From DRYS01 sp964491605 (GTDB lineage: Archaea > Thermoproteota > CALKCG01 > B24 > DRYS01): a stretch of DNA of 63,041 bases. The stretch spans positions 1 to 63,041 of the forward strand of contig CAZBGY010000009.1 of assembly GCA_964491605.1 (NCBI GenBank), read 5' to 3'. The notes under the pieces were generated by a model that saw nothing but the letters and a program-made list of their open reading frames with translations, had not been told where the DNA came from and made no database searches. Below, in pieces: positions 36,357 to 44,196 of this stretch (the first letter of the stretch is position 1; each line of letters starts with the position of its first letter). The position numbers and the translations under genes are program-made.

Positions 36357-37361
36357 ATGTACATGATAAATCTTACATTAGCCGTGAAGGTGATAGTATC
36401 TATAGATAGAGGTAAGTGTATCGATGTAGCTTCGACTATCAGATCTATAAGCGTAACCTACCATAAAACCCTAACTGACATCGCTATAAGCTTAGAGCAT
36501 AAGCTACGCTTCCTACTATACTTCATGTCCATATGCTACGATACTAGACGGGTATGGGGCTATATAGATGGAAGATATTATCGTGGAAGCGATTATCTAT
36601 ACTACGCTATGCTTAACAAGCTTATAGAAGGCGAATCCTTCGAAGCAGATCGTATGGAGAGATTAACGATGGAAGAGTTTGCTGGATGGTTCGGCTCAGG
36701 GAATATTACACGTATCGATGAAAGATTAGATCTAATTAAGGATACTGCTAGGATGTTGAAGGTATTCTACGATGGATACGTATCCAATCTACTGGAAGCT
36801 TCTAGCTATAGGTTATCTGGATCTAACGGCTTCATAGAGAGACTTTCAAAGTTTAAAGCATTCTCCGACCCCCTAGCTAAAAAGATTATAGTGTTAGCAT
36901 CCCTTATAGAGTTTGAAGAGTTAGCATCGTTTAAGGATTCGGATAGATGTATGAGCGTAGGCATGGATTACCATCTACAGAGAGTAGCTTTAAGGACGGG
37001 TATGGTTAAAATAATCGATCCTCACGTATTCGAAAGTATAGTTAGAGGTAGATTCGTATCTAGGATCGTACATGACACTATCAGGAGCGGCTGTATAGAG
37101 GCGTATAGAATAATCATAGGTGAAACAGGGTTTAAAGCTAGGGAAGTAGATGCGATATTCTGGAATCTTGGGCGTAGCTGCTGCACGATCAGGAATCCCT
37201 CATGTCATCCTCCATGCAGCCGTAGCGATATCTGCAGCTTCACCTCGTCAACAACCTACCTATGCATAGGAGGCTGCATCCTGAATAACGTATGCGAAGC
37301 TACACGTAACAGAATCTTTATGATGCTTAAGGAGCCTAAGTACAGAACATACTACTACTAA
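36357..37361 (+). CDS. HhH-GPD/queuosine-salvage-like glycosylase with four-cysteine loop
   Basis: This 334-residue protein combines two signals. Its centre (about 60-160), with GYIDGRYYRGSDYLYYAML and RLTMEEFAGWFGSG, is like the queuosine-salvage (DUF2419/Qng1) nucleoside hydrolases. The segment MDYHLQRVALRTGMV (about 202-216) matches the HhH-GPD V-D-x-H-x-x-R-v motif with the catalytic Asp. It is followed by WNLGRSCC and Cys spacing C-x6-C-x3-C-x5-C (about 267-290), close to the endonuclease III [4Fe-4S] loop with one extra base-pair residue. It probably cleaves an N-glycosidic bond in nucleotide, tRNA or DNA. The start is uncertain (ATG at 36357 or 36363). Confidence 0.6.
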   Translation: MYMINLTLAVKVIVSIDRGKCIDVASTIRSISVTYHKTLTDIAISLEHKLRFLLYFMSICYDTRRVWGYIDGRYYRGSDYLYYAMLNKLIEGESFEADRMERLTMEEFAGWFGSGNITRIDERLDLIKDTARMLKVFYDGYVSNLLEASSYRLSGSNGFIERLSKFKAFSDPLAKKIIVLASLIEFEELASFKDSDRCMSVGMDYHLQRVALRTGMVKIIDPHVFESIVRGRFVSRIVHDTIRSGCIEAYRIIIGETGFKAREVDAIFWNLGRSCCTIRNPSCHPPCSRSDICSFTSSTTYLCIGGCILNNVCEATRNRIFMMLKEPKYRTYYY

Positions 37362-37413
37362 GGCATTCGAGGGAAACCTTATAACCTGGCAGATTCTATA
37401 GAATGCTTCTACG

Positions 37414-38420
37414 ATGGATACTAGATCTATATTAGCTCTAAGTCTAGGATTCAACGTTGTGCTAGCATTACTCATAGCTATGGCTGTAACAGAGAATTAC
37501 ATGCTTGCAGGAAAGGTATCCGATCTCACTAACGAACTTAAAGCACTCAAGGAGAGTTTGAATATAACGCAAGCTCAACTCGAATATTATAGGAGTATAT
37601 CTAGGCAGATCGAAGCCGGCGATGGGTTAGGTGTACTTCTAGCTTCTAGTACGGTTAACGTGGTAGCGGTTAGGATCGTAAAATCCAACTACGGAGCTAG
37701 CTATGAGGGGGTTGTATTGAAGGTTAGGGTTGATCTGAGAGCTGGGAAGGGCGATATATATGTGAATACTAATCCTAGGATAGGTATAGATCTTCAATCG
37801 AGCGTTAGAACAGCAGTCAATGTAGCTAGACGGCTAGTGAACGTCAACGTATCGAGATACGATTATATAGTCTACGTGATAGGAGAGAGGGAGGTTGATG
37901 TAGTCGACGGCCCTAGCGCAGGGCTCGCTATAACTTTAGCTATAATCTCAGCTTTAGAAGGAAAGCAACTTCCAAGCGACGTATATATGACTGGAACCAT
38001 AAACCCTGACGGCTCGGTAGGCCAGGTTGGAGGTGTATTAGCGAAAGCTTTAGCCGCAGCTGAGCATGGAGCTAAACTATTCCTAGTACCTCCAGGGCAA
38101 TCTAAGGATATAATATGGGAGGTTAGAGAAGAGAGAACCTCCATATCCATCGTAGGATACCAAGTGGATATAGAATCATATCTTAGAGGTAGAGGCTATA
38201 GCGATGTTAGGGTTGNNNNNNNNNNNNNNNNNNNNNNNNNNNNNNNNNNNNNNNNNNNNNNNNNNNNNNNNNNNNNNNNNNNNNNNNNNNNNNNNNNNNN
38301 NNNNNNNNNNNNNNNCAAGTGGATATAGAATCATATCTTAGAGGTAGAGGCTATAGCGATGTTAGGGTTGTAGAGGTATCGAGCATAGATCAAGCTCTCG
38401 ATCTAGTATACGGGAGCTAA
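37414..38420 (+). CDS. Membrane-anchored archaeal Lon-like S16 protease, interrupted by an assembly gap
   Basis: The protein has an N-terminal membrane anchor (about residues 8-28), a coiled-coil (about 32-65), and a peptidase S16 (Lon) domain with DGPSAGLAITL (about 168-178; catalytic Ser) and the later Lys region VGGVLAKALAAAEHGAKLF. It lacks an AAA+ ATPase domain. The frame is broken by 100 N (38216-38315), but the 55 bases before the gap repeat exactly after it. Removing one copy and the N run restores an open frame ending VVEVSSIDQALDLVYGS and stop at 38418-38420 (about 286 residues). Confidence 0.85.
38161..38370. other. Assembly gap flanked by a 55-base direct duplication
   Basis: Bases 38161-38215 and 38316-38370 are identical and are separated by exactly 100 N. 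The second copy continues in the reading frame of the first. The duplication is therefore an artefact of joining two overlapping contig ends, not a biological repeat. Confidence 0.93.
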
Positions 38421-38492
38421 ATGGTGGAGAATAGTTTTAAATCTAGCTCGTATAGTCTATCCGTATAGAATACTCTATTTGGTAGATGGAGG

Positions 38493-39056
38493 ATGCAATC
38501 TGAAGTCAGGGTTAAAGCCTACTTGGTAGGTGATAGGCTTATAGTATGGGATCATAGGAGTGCATCTGAGTTATACCGTAAGGGATTCTACGGTAGACCT
38601 ATGAGCACAGGTAAACCTAAGGGCGTGGATTTAGATTCGCCGCTTATACTAGACCTAGTCGAGGGGCTCTATCTCCTGGAGACTGGATGGATAGAAGTTT
38701 ACGATCAATACACCAGTAGGTGTATCGATGTGGATGAGCTTAGAAGCTATGCTTGTAGAAGGATAGAGGATTTCGATTTAAAGTACATGGTTTACAAGGA
38801 TTTGAGGGGTAGAGGTTATGTGGTATCTACAGGTATAAAGTTTGGAAGCGATTTCGCTATATACAGGTATGGCCCAGGGATAGATCACGCACCCTACCTC
38901 GTTCAGGTTAAGAGGGGGGATTACACGATAGATTCTACAGATATAGTTCGCGCTGGGAGGCTTGCTACAACCGTTAGGAAGAGCTTCATAGTAGCTATAC
39001 CTAGAATCGAGGATGGCAAGATATCCTATCTATTATTCAGATGGTTTAAAGTATGA
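38493..39056 (+). CDS. endA: tRNA-splicing endonuclease EndA
   Basis: This 187-residue protein has the archaeal homotetramer-type length. The catalytic triad is visible in its usual places: Tyr in FAIYRYGPG (about 126-134), His in DHAPYLVQV (about 136-144) and Lys in TVRKSF (about 165-170). It cuts the bulge-helix-bulge of tRNA and rRNA precursors in archaea. A ggagg lies right before the ATG, so the start is tight. The window has no tRNA gene to act on. Confidence 0.95.
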   Translation: MQSEVRVKAYLVGDRLIVWDHRSASELYRKGFYGRPMSTGKPKGVDLDSPLILDLVEGLYLLETGWIEVYDQYTSRCIDVDELRSYACRRIEDFDLKYMVYKDLRGRGYVVSTGIKFGSDFAIYRYGPGIDHAPYLVQVKRGDYTIDSTDIVRAGRLATTVRKSFIVAIPRIEDGKISYLLFRWFKV

Positions 39057-39151
39057 TTATACGATCTACTTGGTTCCAGATTCATCGAATCCGATCTCTG
39101 TAGCATAGAGTTAAAGGTTTAAGATTCTGAAGATACGAGATAGACAAAGGT

Positions 39152-39595
39152 TTGAGTAGGGAGAGAGTTTGGAGGAGGGAATGGTTTAGAGCAGATGAGT
39201 ACGGTAATTTCGGAGAATATCTAGGGGAAACATACGCTCCCTTCGAATTCGACGATAATTGGGGTTTAGGTGAGGTTGCCTTCGGGGTGGAGGATGAGAT
39301 AGGGTTTAGGAGTTATGCTAGAGTCAATGTTACGGAGTCTGCGATCTACAGGTTCGAGTACGGATGCGATGATGGAGCTAGGCTATACATATACCATGAT
39401 AGAGGCGGGTTAATCTATAGTAGGACTGATAGCTGGAAGCTTCAAAATTATACGATCTACGAATGCGAGGTATACCTTGAGAAGGGAGCCTACACGTTTA
39501 GGTTGGATTGGTATAAATGGGGTATGCTCGCTAGGATCAGCTTCAAGGTACCTAAAGGTATTGAGTATATAAAACCGGTATCTATAGAGGAGTAA
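39152..39595 (+). CDS. Small PA14-like beta-sandwich protein
   Basis: This 147-residue protein starts at a TTG (39152) and has the PA14-type signature: an WGLGEVAFGVEDEIGFRSYA strand, YRFEYGCDDGARLYI (about 69-83), and GAYTFRLDWYKWG (about 115-127). PA14 domains bind glycans or form insert modules in glycosidases and adhesins. There is no signal peptide and no membrane segment, which is unusual for this domain. The protein may be a cytoplasmic relative, or a stand-alone fragment. The similarity is by eye. Confidence 0.5.
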   Translation: MSRERVWRREWFRADEYGNFGEYLGETYAPFEFDDNWGLGEVAFGVEDEIGFRSYARVNVTESAIYRFEYGCDDGARLYIYHDRGGLIYSRTDSWKLQNYTIYECEVYLEKGAYTFRLDWYKWGMLARISFKVPKGIEYIKPVSIEE

Positions 39596-39643
39596 GGAGA
39601 AAAATAATATGGGTGAAATGGATTATAGGGGTGAAGGGATGTT

Positions 39644-39799
39644 TTAGCCTACCTTTTCGACTACTCTCCATCTATAACCGCATGTGGGGCATTCGAAGAG
39701 CTTTATATGGAGTTTAGGCCCCTTCCTACTCTTAGGTGATAGATCCCATTCCTTTACAGGATTCTTTACTTCAGTACCATCCTTAGGACAGTTGGGCAT
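39644..39799 (-). CDS. 51-residue zinc-ribbon protein
   Basis: This small gene reads MPNCPKDGTEVK, then EWDLSPKSRKGPK, FECPTCGYRW and ends VEKVG. The AGGTGA six bases before the ATG, and a TATA box at 39836-39842, support expression. The second knuckle CPTC is intact, while the first is CPKD, where related archaeal proteins, as I recall them, have CPKC. The family is small, conserved in thermophilic archaea and basic in the middle, fitting nucleic-acid contact. Function unknown. Confidence 0.75.
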   Translation of the reverse strand: MPNCPKDGTEVKNPVKEWDLSPKSRKGPKLHIKLFECPTCGYRWRVVEKVG

Positions 39800-39835
39800 G
39801 ATTCTCACCTAACCATTATGGTTGTTACGGTTTCC

Positions 39836-39842
39836 ATATATA
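39836..39842 (-). promoter_or_regulatory. TATA box of the zinc-ribbon gene
   Basis: TATATAT on the minus strand, about 40 bases before the ATG at 39799. A start about 12 bases before the ATG would leave room for the AGGTGA ribosome binding site. Confidence 0.5.
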
Positions 39843-39863
39843 AGGCTTTCCATACTGATGATG

Positions 39864-41045
39864 CTAAGTAAAGTGTTTAATGTATTTGAGTGTAGCTTCC
39901 AAACCATCATACATCGATGCAAACTTCGATGCTTCTATAATCCTCTCTTCTAATTCCTTATCCTCACATAGATATCTTAAAGCTGATGCAACCTTATCTA
40001 TATCTAAAACCTCCTGATCCAATACTATGGATAAACCCATCTCCTCCATACGTTTAGCATTCCCCATCTGTTCCGTATGATTCGGAGTCGGTATAACTAG
40101 GGACGGCTTACCGTATAGTATAGCTTTGGATAGGGTGCCATGCCCAGCTCTACATACGAGTACATCGCATGCCTTAAGATACTCGTAATACCTATCAGTC
40201 CATCCGTAGATCTTGAATCCATCATAATCTTCTAGTGATCTATTACCATGCTCAGAGTCGCCTATACACATGACGATATCATAGTAGCTGGATAGCTTCA
40301 TAAATATCGGTTTAAGCTTCTCCACCAGCGGAAGCCTCTCCCTTCTAGGTCCGCTGATAGGAGCGAATATTAGCGGCTTATCCAACCCTACACAGAGCGT
40401 ATCCCTCAATTCTTCGACGCCGGGTAGATCCGCCGGTTTAACATCCACTATAGGTCCTACAAGCTTGACGTGATCCGCGTATATCTCAGGTATCTCAAGG
40501 TTACCGGAAGATATAGTGTATGGATATGGGTAATCGGGTATCAGTATAAAGTCGCTTAGACTCCATATAGCACCTATAAAAGCTATACTACCAGTATCTA
40601 GGAGTAGAGCTAGCTTCTTGAATAGAGGCTTCTTAACAGGTGTTACTATCTTAAACTGATTGAGGATCGTTACGCATGGTATATCAAGCATCCTCGATGA
40701 TAAAACGGTCGAAGCTCTAGTATCTGATACCACTACGTCAGGCTGGAAAAGTTGCATCATAGCATACTCAAATCCTAACTGCTTCACGAACTTTATGAAA
40801 GCTAGGAATGGCCCGGGGTTGACCATGGTAAGCTTGAAGTCTACGGAGCCATCTGACCTAACCTGAAAGCCCATAGGCGGTGCTGCTCTATATTTAAACT
40901 TATATGCGTTTAGAAGCTTGAGTGCTTCACCGTAAGTAGATACGAATATATCGAAACCATCCTTATATAGATTCTCCGCTAACGGGAGGCATCTACCTAT
41001 ATGACCATAGCCTATACCGCATATCCCGAAGTATACTCTACCCAC
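39864..41045 (-). CDS. GT-B-fold glycosyltransferase (MurG/GT28-like)
   Basis: This 393-residue protein has a GT-B fold. The N-terminal half begins with YFGICGIGYGHIGRCLPLAE (glycine-rich acceptor loop). The C-terminal half shows CRAGHGTLSKAILYGKPSLVIP and TEQMGNAKRMEEMG, typical of UDP-sugar binding in MurG-like enzymes. It transfers a sugar from a nucleotide sugar to a lipid or protein acceptor. It is probably cytoplasmic-face. Confidence 0.85.
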   Translation of the reverse strand: MGRVYFGICGIGYGHIGRCLPLAENLYKDGFDIFVSTYGEALKLLNAYKFKYRAAPPMGFQVRSDGSVDFKLTMVNPGPFLAFIKFVKQLGFEYAMMQLFQPDVVVSDTRASTVLSSRMLDIPCVTILNQFKIVTPVKKPLFKKLALLLDTGSIAFIGAIWSLSDFILIPDYPYPYTISSGNLEIPEIYADHVKLVGPIVDVKPADLPGVEELRDTLCVGLDKPLIFAPISGPRRERLPLVEKLKPIFMKLSSYYDIVMCIGDSEHGNRSLEDYDGFKIYGWTDRYYEYLKACDVLVCRAGHGTLSKAILYGKPSLVIPTPNHTEQMGNAKRMEEMGLSIVLDQEVLDIDKVASALRYLCEDKELEERIIEASKFASMYDGLEATLKYIKHFT

Positions 41046-41067
41046 CGAACTCAGCCTCCACTCACTA

Positions 41068-41694
41068 TCAGCGGAGGCTACGCCTATGTATAGGACCTCT
41101 AGGATACTCCTCCTCGAATATCTCGGCTCTAAACCTGTATATCCTCGTATTCTTCAGGAGCCATGCATCTGGTGGGAGCCCAGCTTTCAAGCAGCAATAG
41201 GATAGGAATTCCTCTTGATCCCATCCCTGCTCTACCGGTACTTGAGGTAGGAGCAATCCTGAGTAGATCCCCCTCTGAACTATCAATCCATCCCTACCTA
41301 TCTCTATCATAGATGGGAGGCGGCGCGGATTATCTACTTTAACCTCCTCCGGAGGTGTTAGTAGGCTAACCTCGAATACTATATAGTTTACCTCATCGAT
41401 ATCGACGGGAGGGAATCTAGGATCCCCAACCGCCGATTCTATAGCCGCCTTTATCGTAGCTTCCACTAGAGGGTATACAGGATAGGGGAAGCCTATACAT
41501 CCTCTAAGCTCCTTTACACCTTCTACAAGCTTATTCAGCGTTACGAATACACCCGATTTAGCGTAGAGCTTACTCGGGGTATCGGCTGGAGGATCTATAA
41601 CGATATTTCTAGATAGATACTCCTCTACGGCTCTTCGAGCAAGTTTAACTAGGAATGAACCCTCCTCATCCGTATAGGTATACTCGTATGACAC
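41068..41694 (-). CDS. AMMECR1-domain protein
   Basis: This 208-residue protein has the AMMECR1 hallmark LRGCIGFPYPVYPLVEA (about 62-78) after GVFVTLNK, and EVSLLTPPEEV. The fold binds no known ligand. It is often found in archaea beside radical SAM or MEMO-like genes. It lies 22 bases upstream of the glycosyltransferase. Confidence 0.92.
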   Translation of the reverse strand: MSYEYTYTDEEGSFLVKLARRAVEEYLSRNIVIDPPADTPSKLYAKSGVFVTLNKLVEGVKELRGCIGFPYPVYPLVEATIKAAIESAVGDPRFPPVDIDEVNYIVFEVSLLTPPEEVKVDNPRRLPSMIEIGRDGLIVQRGIYSGLLLPQVPVEQGWDQEEFLSYCCLKAGLPPDAWLLKNTRIYRFRAEIFEEEYPRGPIHRRSLR

Positions 41695-41797
41695 GATATC
41701 ATGGTTTATCTAATCGTTCTTAAAAACCTAGCTGTTAAGCCTGATATAAACCTATAAGTATTACGGCTACGGGTACGATTAACAGGGGATTAAAGTT

Positions 41798-43150
41798 ATG
41801 TCTACGGTGGATTTAAAGATAGCAGGAGGTAGAGTCTATAGGAGGGGGAAGCTTATCCGTATGGATATAGCCGTGGATGATGGAATGATAGTTAAGCTAG
41901 GTAAAGAAGCAGCTATGCCTAGAAGCGATACGGTACTAAAGGCTGATGGATGTATAATCCTACCCGGAGTTATAGATGTACACGTACATCTCAGAGATGA
42001 GAATCTATCGTATAAGGAGACCTTCGAAACCGGAACCCTTTCAGCCGCTCTAGGAGGGGTTACGACCGTTCTGGATATGCCTAACAATGATCCACCTACC
42101 ATCGGGAAGTCGGCTTTGAAAAACAGGATGAGGAAAGCTGAAGGTAGGATATACGTCAACGTAGGATTCTACTCCTTCATACCAGATGATCTAAGGGAGA
42201 TCGAAGATACGATCGATCTAGGTGCTTCAGGTTTTAAACTATTCTTAACCGATGGATACGGGTTGAATCCATGGAATGAATCCATGCTGCTTGAGGCTAT
42301 GGAGATTATAGGAGGTAGAGCATCCATACTATGCGTACACTGCGAGGATGGTAGAATTATAAGGGAGAGATCCTCGAAGACCAGTATAAAGAGCCTCAAG
42401 GATTACGAGAAGATTAGAGGTAAAGATGTGGAACTATCCGCGGTATCATACATAGTTAGTTTAGCTGCTAGAGCTAAATCGAAACCGAGCATACATCTAT
42501 GCCATATAACCTGTAGCGAATCTATCGAGATAGTATCTGAAGCTAAAGCTAGGGGGCTGAATGTTTCATGCGAAGTTACACCCCACCATATACTACTCGA
42601 TAGTAACTATATGGAGAGGTTCGGCGGGCTAGCATTCACCCTACCCCTACTCAGGGATAGTATAGATTCATCTAAGCTATTCGATTATACGGCTGCAGGG
42701 TTCGTGGATATCATAGCATCAGATCATGCACCCCATAGTTTAGATGAGAAGATCCGTATGAATCCAGCTGAGGTTAAACCTGGGTTTCCATGCTTAGAGA
42801 TCATACTCCCTACGATATTCACAGAGGTGGTTAACGGTAGGATTGGTATAGATGTAGTTGCGAAAGCTCTATGCGAGAACCCGGCTAGGATATTCAGGAT
42901 CGATAGGAGAGGGTATATAGAGGAGGGATTCCACGCAGATCTAGTAATCTTGGATCCTAGGAGGGAGTTCACCGTGGATCCAGAGCTATTCGCTTCCAAA
43001 GCTAAGTATAGCCCATTCTATGGGAGGAAGCTGAGAGGTAAACCTGTTACTACCATAGTCGGTGGGATAATGGTAGTTGAGGATGGGGAGCTAGTCGTCA
43101 GTAAACCTAGCGGTAGGATTCTGAGGAGGATCGAGGGGGTTCTAGCTTAA
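41798..43150 (+). CDS. pyrC: Dihydroorotase
   Basis: This 450-residue amidohydrolase has the metal motif DVHVHLRDE (about 60-68), the FETGTLSAALGGVTTVLDMPN segment (the usual class I dihydroorotase signature), GFKLFLTDGYG (the Lys position that can be carbamylated), H in LCHITC and the final Asp in ASDHAPH. It closes carbamoyl-aspartate to dihydroorotate in pyrimidine synthesis. The next gene starts 4 bases past the stop. Confidence 0.9.
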   Translation: MSTVDLKIAGGRVYRRGKLIRMDIAVDDGMIVKLGKEAAMPRSDTVLKADGCIILPGVIDVHVHLRDENLSYKETFETGTLSAALGGVTTVLDMPNNDPPTIGKSALKNRMRKAEGRIYVNVGFYSFIPDDLREIEDTIDLGASGFKLFLTDGYGLNPWNESMLLEAMEIIGGRASILCVHCEDGRIIRERSSKTSIKSLKDYEKIRGKDVELSAVSYIVSLAARAKSKPSIHLCHITCSESIEIVSEAKARGLNVSCEVTPHHILLDSNYMERFGGLAFTLPLLRDSIDSSKLFDYTAAGFVDIIASDHAPHSLDEKIRMNPAEVKPGFPCLEIILPTIFTEVVNGRIGIDVVAKALCENPARIFRIDRRGYIEEGFHADLVILDPRREFTVDPELFASKAKYSPFYGRKLRGKPVTTIVGGIMVVEDGELVVSKPSGRILRRIEGVLA

Positions 43151-43153
43151 GGT

Positions 43154-43726
43154 ATGGCTAGATACAGGTTTCTAGCTGATGCTATGCTCGGTAGAACCGC
43201 TAGGTGGCTTAGGATACTTGGATACGATACGCTCTACGGAGGGGGGTTAACGGATGATAAATTATTATATGTATGTGCTTCAGAGTATAGAGTTCTACTA
43301 ACCTCCGATGAGCAGCTGTATGGTAGAGCGGTTAGAGATCATGTAGAAGCCGTACTAGTTAGAGGTAGGAGTGAAGCTGAGAAGATAGCTTGGATAGCTT
43401 TCAACTTAGGTTTGAAGCTTGAGATAAATCCTGAATCATCCCTATGCCCTATATGCAATTCGAGTATTAAGAGGATAGATGTAGGTGAAGCTAGATTAAG
43501 AGGGGTTCCGGAGAAGGTTTTAGAGTGGAATAGAGATTTCTGGGTTTGCAGCGGATGTGGGAAGGTCTATTGGGTTGGATCCCATTACAGGAGGATGAAG
43601 CAATTCCTAAGGGAAGTTTCCAAGATTATAGAAGAGCTTCACTCAAGTTCTAGGCAGCTTTCACAGAGTAGCATACCATTCTTCTCCCTTAGAGAGTCGG
43701 ACCACTCCCCGCATACCTCACAGTAA
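43154..43726 (+). CDS. Mut7-C RNase domain protein with zinc ribbon
   Basis: This protein has a PIN-like Mut7-C domain with FLADAMLGRTARWLRILGYD (about 6-25), the LLTSDEQLYGRA segment and a knuckle CPICNSSI / CSGCGKVYW (about 97-145). Such proteins are likely RNases or RNA-associated factors. The last 30 residues (from about SSSRQLSQ) overlap the antisense CBS gene and have no match I know, so the real end may be shorter in function. Confidence 0.88.
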   Translation: MARYRFLADAMLGRTARWLRILGYDTLYGGGLTDDKLLYVCASEYRVLLTSDEQLYGRAVRDHVEAVLVRGRSEAEKIAWIAFNLGLKLEINPESSLCPICNSSIKRIDVGEARLRGVPEKVLEWNRDFWVCSGCGKVYWVGSHYRRMKQFLREVSKIIEELHSSSRQLSQSSIPFFSLRESDHSPHTSQ

Positions 43727-44196
43727 CCTACCATAGTACCCTCCTTACCGGTAGATACATAGGGTATACCCGCGATACGCTCCTTCTCCGTTATAATCTC
43801 TATAAGCTCAGGTGTTACCGTCACTATATCCTTGGAAGATATTATACCTATAAGCTTACCTTTATACATGACCCCGAGCCTTTTAACATGGTGATTCCTC
43901 ATAACCCTAGCCGCTGTAGCTAAATCTGCATCCTGATCTATCGTTATCAGAGGTTTACTCATGACATCCTCGACTTTAACCCGTCTTGGCTTAAGGTTCT
44001 TCGCTATAACCCTCTTAATTATATCCATATCCGTTATCATACCTACAGGGTTTCCATTCTTATCTACGACTATTAAGCTGCCTATATCGTATTTATCCAT
44101 CAGCCTGGAGGCTTTAAAAACGGTTGAACCCTCCTCAACCGTTACCACAGGACTACTCATAACATGCTTAACTTTAACAGAGATTTTCTCACTCAT
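43639..44196 (-). CDS. CBS-pair protein with C-terminal zinc ribbon
   Basis: This 185-residue protein has two CBS motifs (VKHVMSSPVVTVEEGSTVF at about 7-25, and VEDVMSKPLITIDQDADL at about 75-92) and a four-Cys knuckle (CEVCGEWSDSL / CESC at about 157-181). CBS pairs bind adenosyl ligands and sense energy. Its 3' end overlaps the convergent Mut7-C gene by 88 bases, and its start codon overlaps the RqcH stop by 8 bases. Confidence 0.92.
   Translation of the reverse strand: MSEKISVKVKHVMSSPVVTVEEGSTVFKASRLMDKYDIGSLIVVDKNGNPVGMITDMDIIKRVIAKNLKPRRVKVEDVMSKPLITIDQDADLATAARVMRNHHVKRLGVMYKGKLIGIISSKDIVTVTPELIEIITEKERIAGIPYVSTGKEGTMVGYCEVCGEWSDSLREKNGMLLCESCLELE

Noticed and set aside
36316..36364. 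Longer TldD start adding a hydrophobic N-terminus
   Set aside because: The extension is not family-like, overlaps the divergent gene, and has no ribosome site, while GTG 36316 has GGTGAT at good distance.
38161..38370. 55-base direct repeat as a possible biological repeat or att site
   Set aside because: It flanks a 100-N spacer and the frame only makes sense if one copy is removed, so it is an assembly join.
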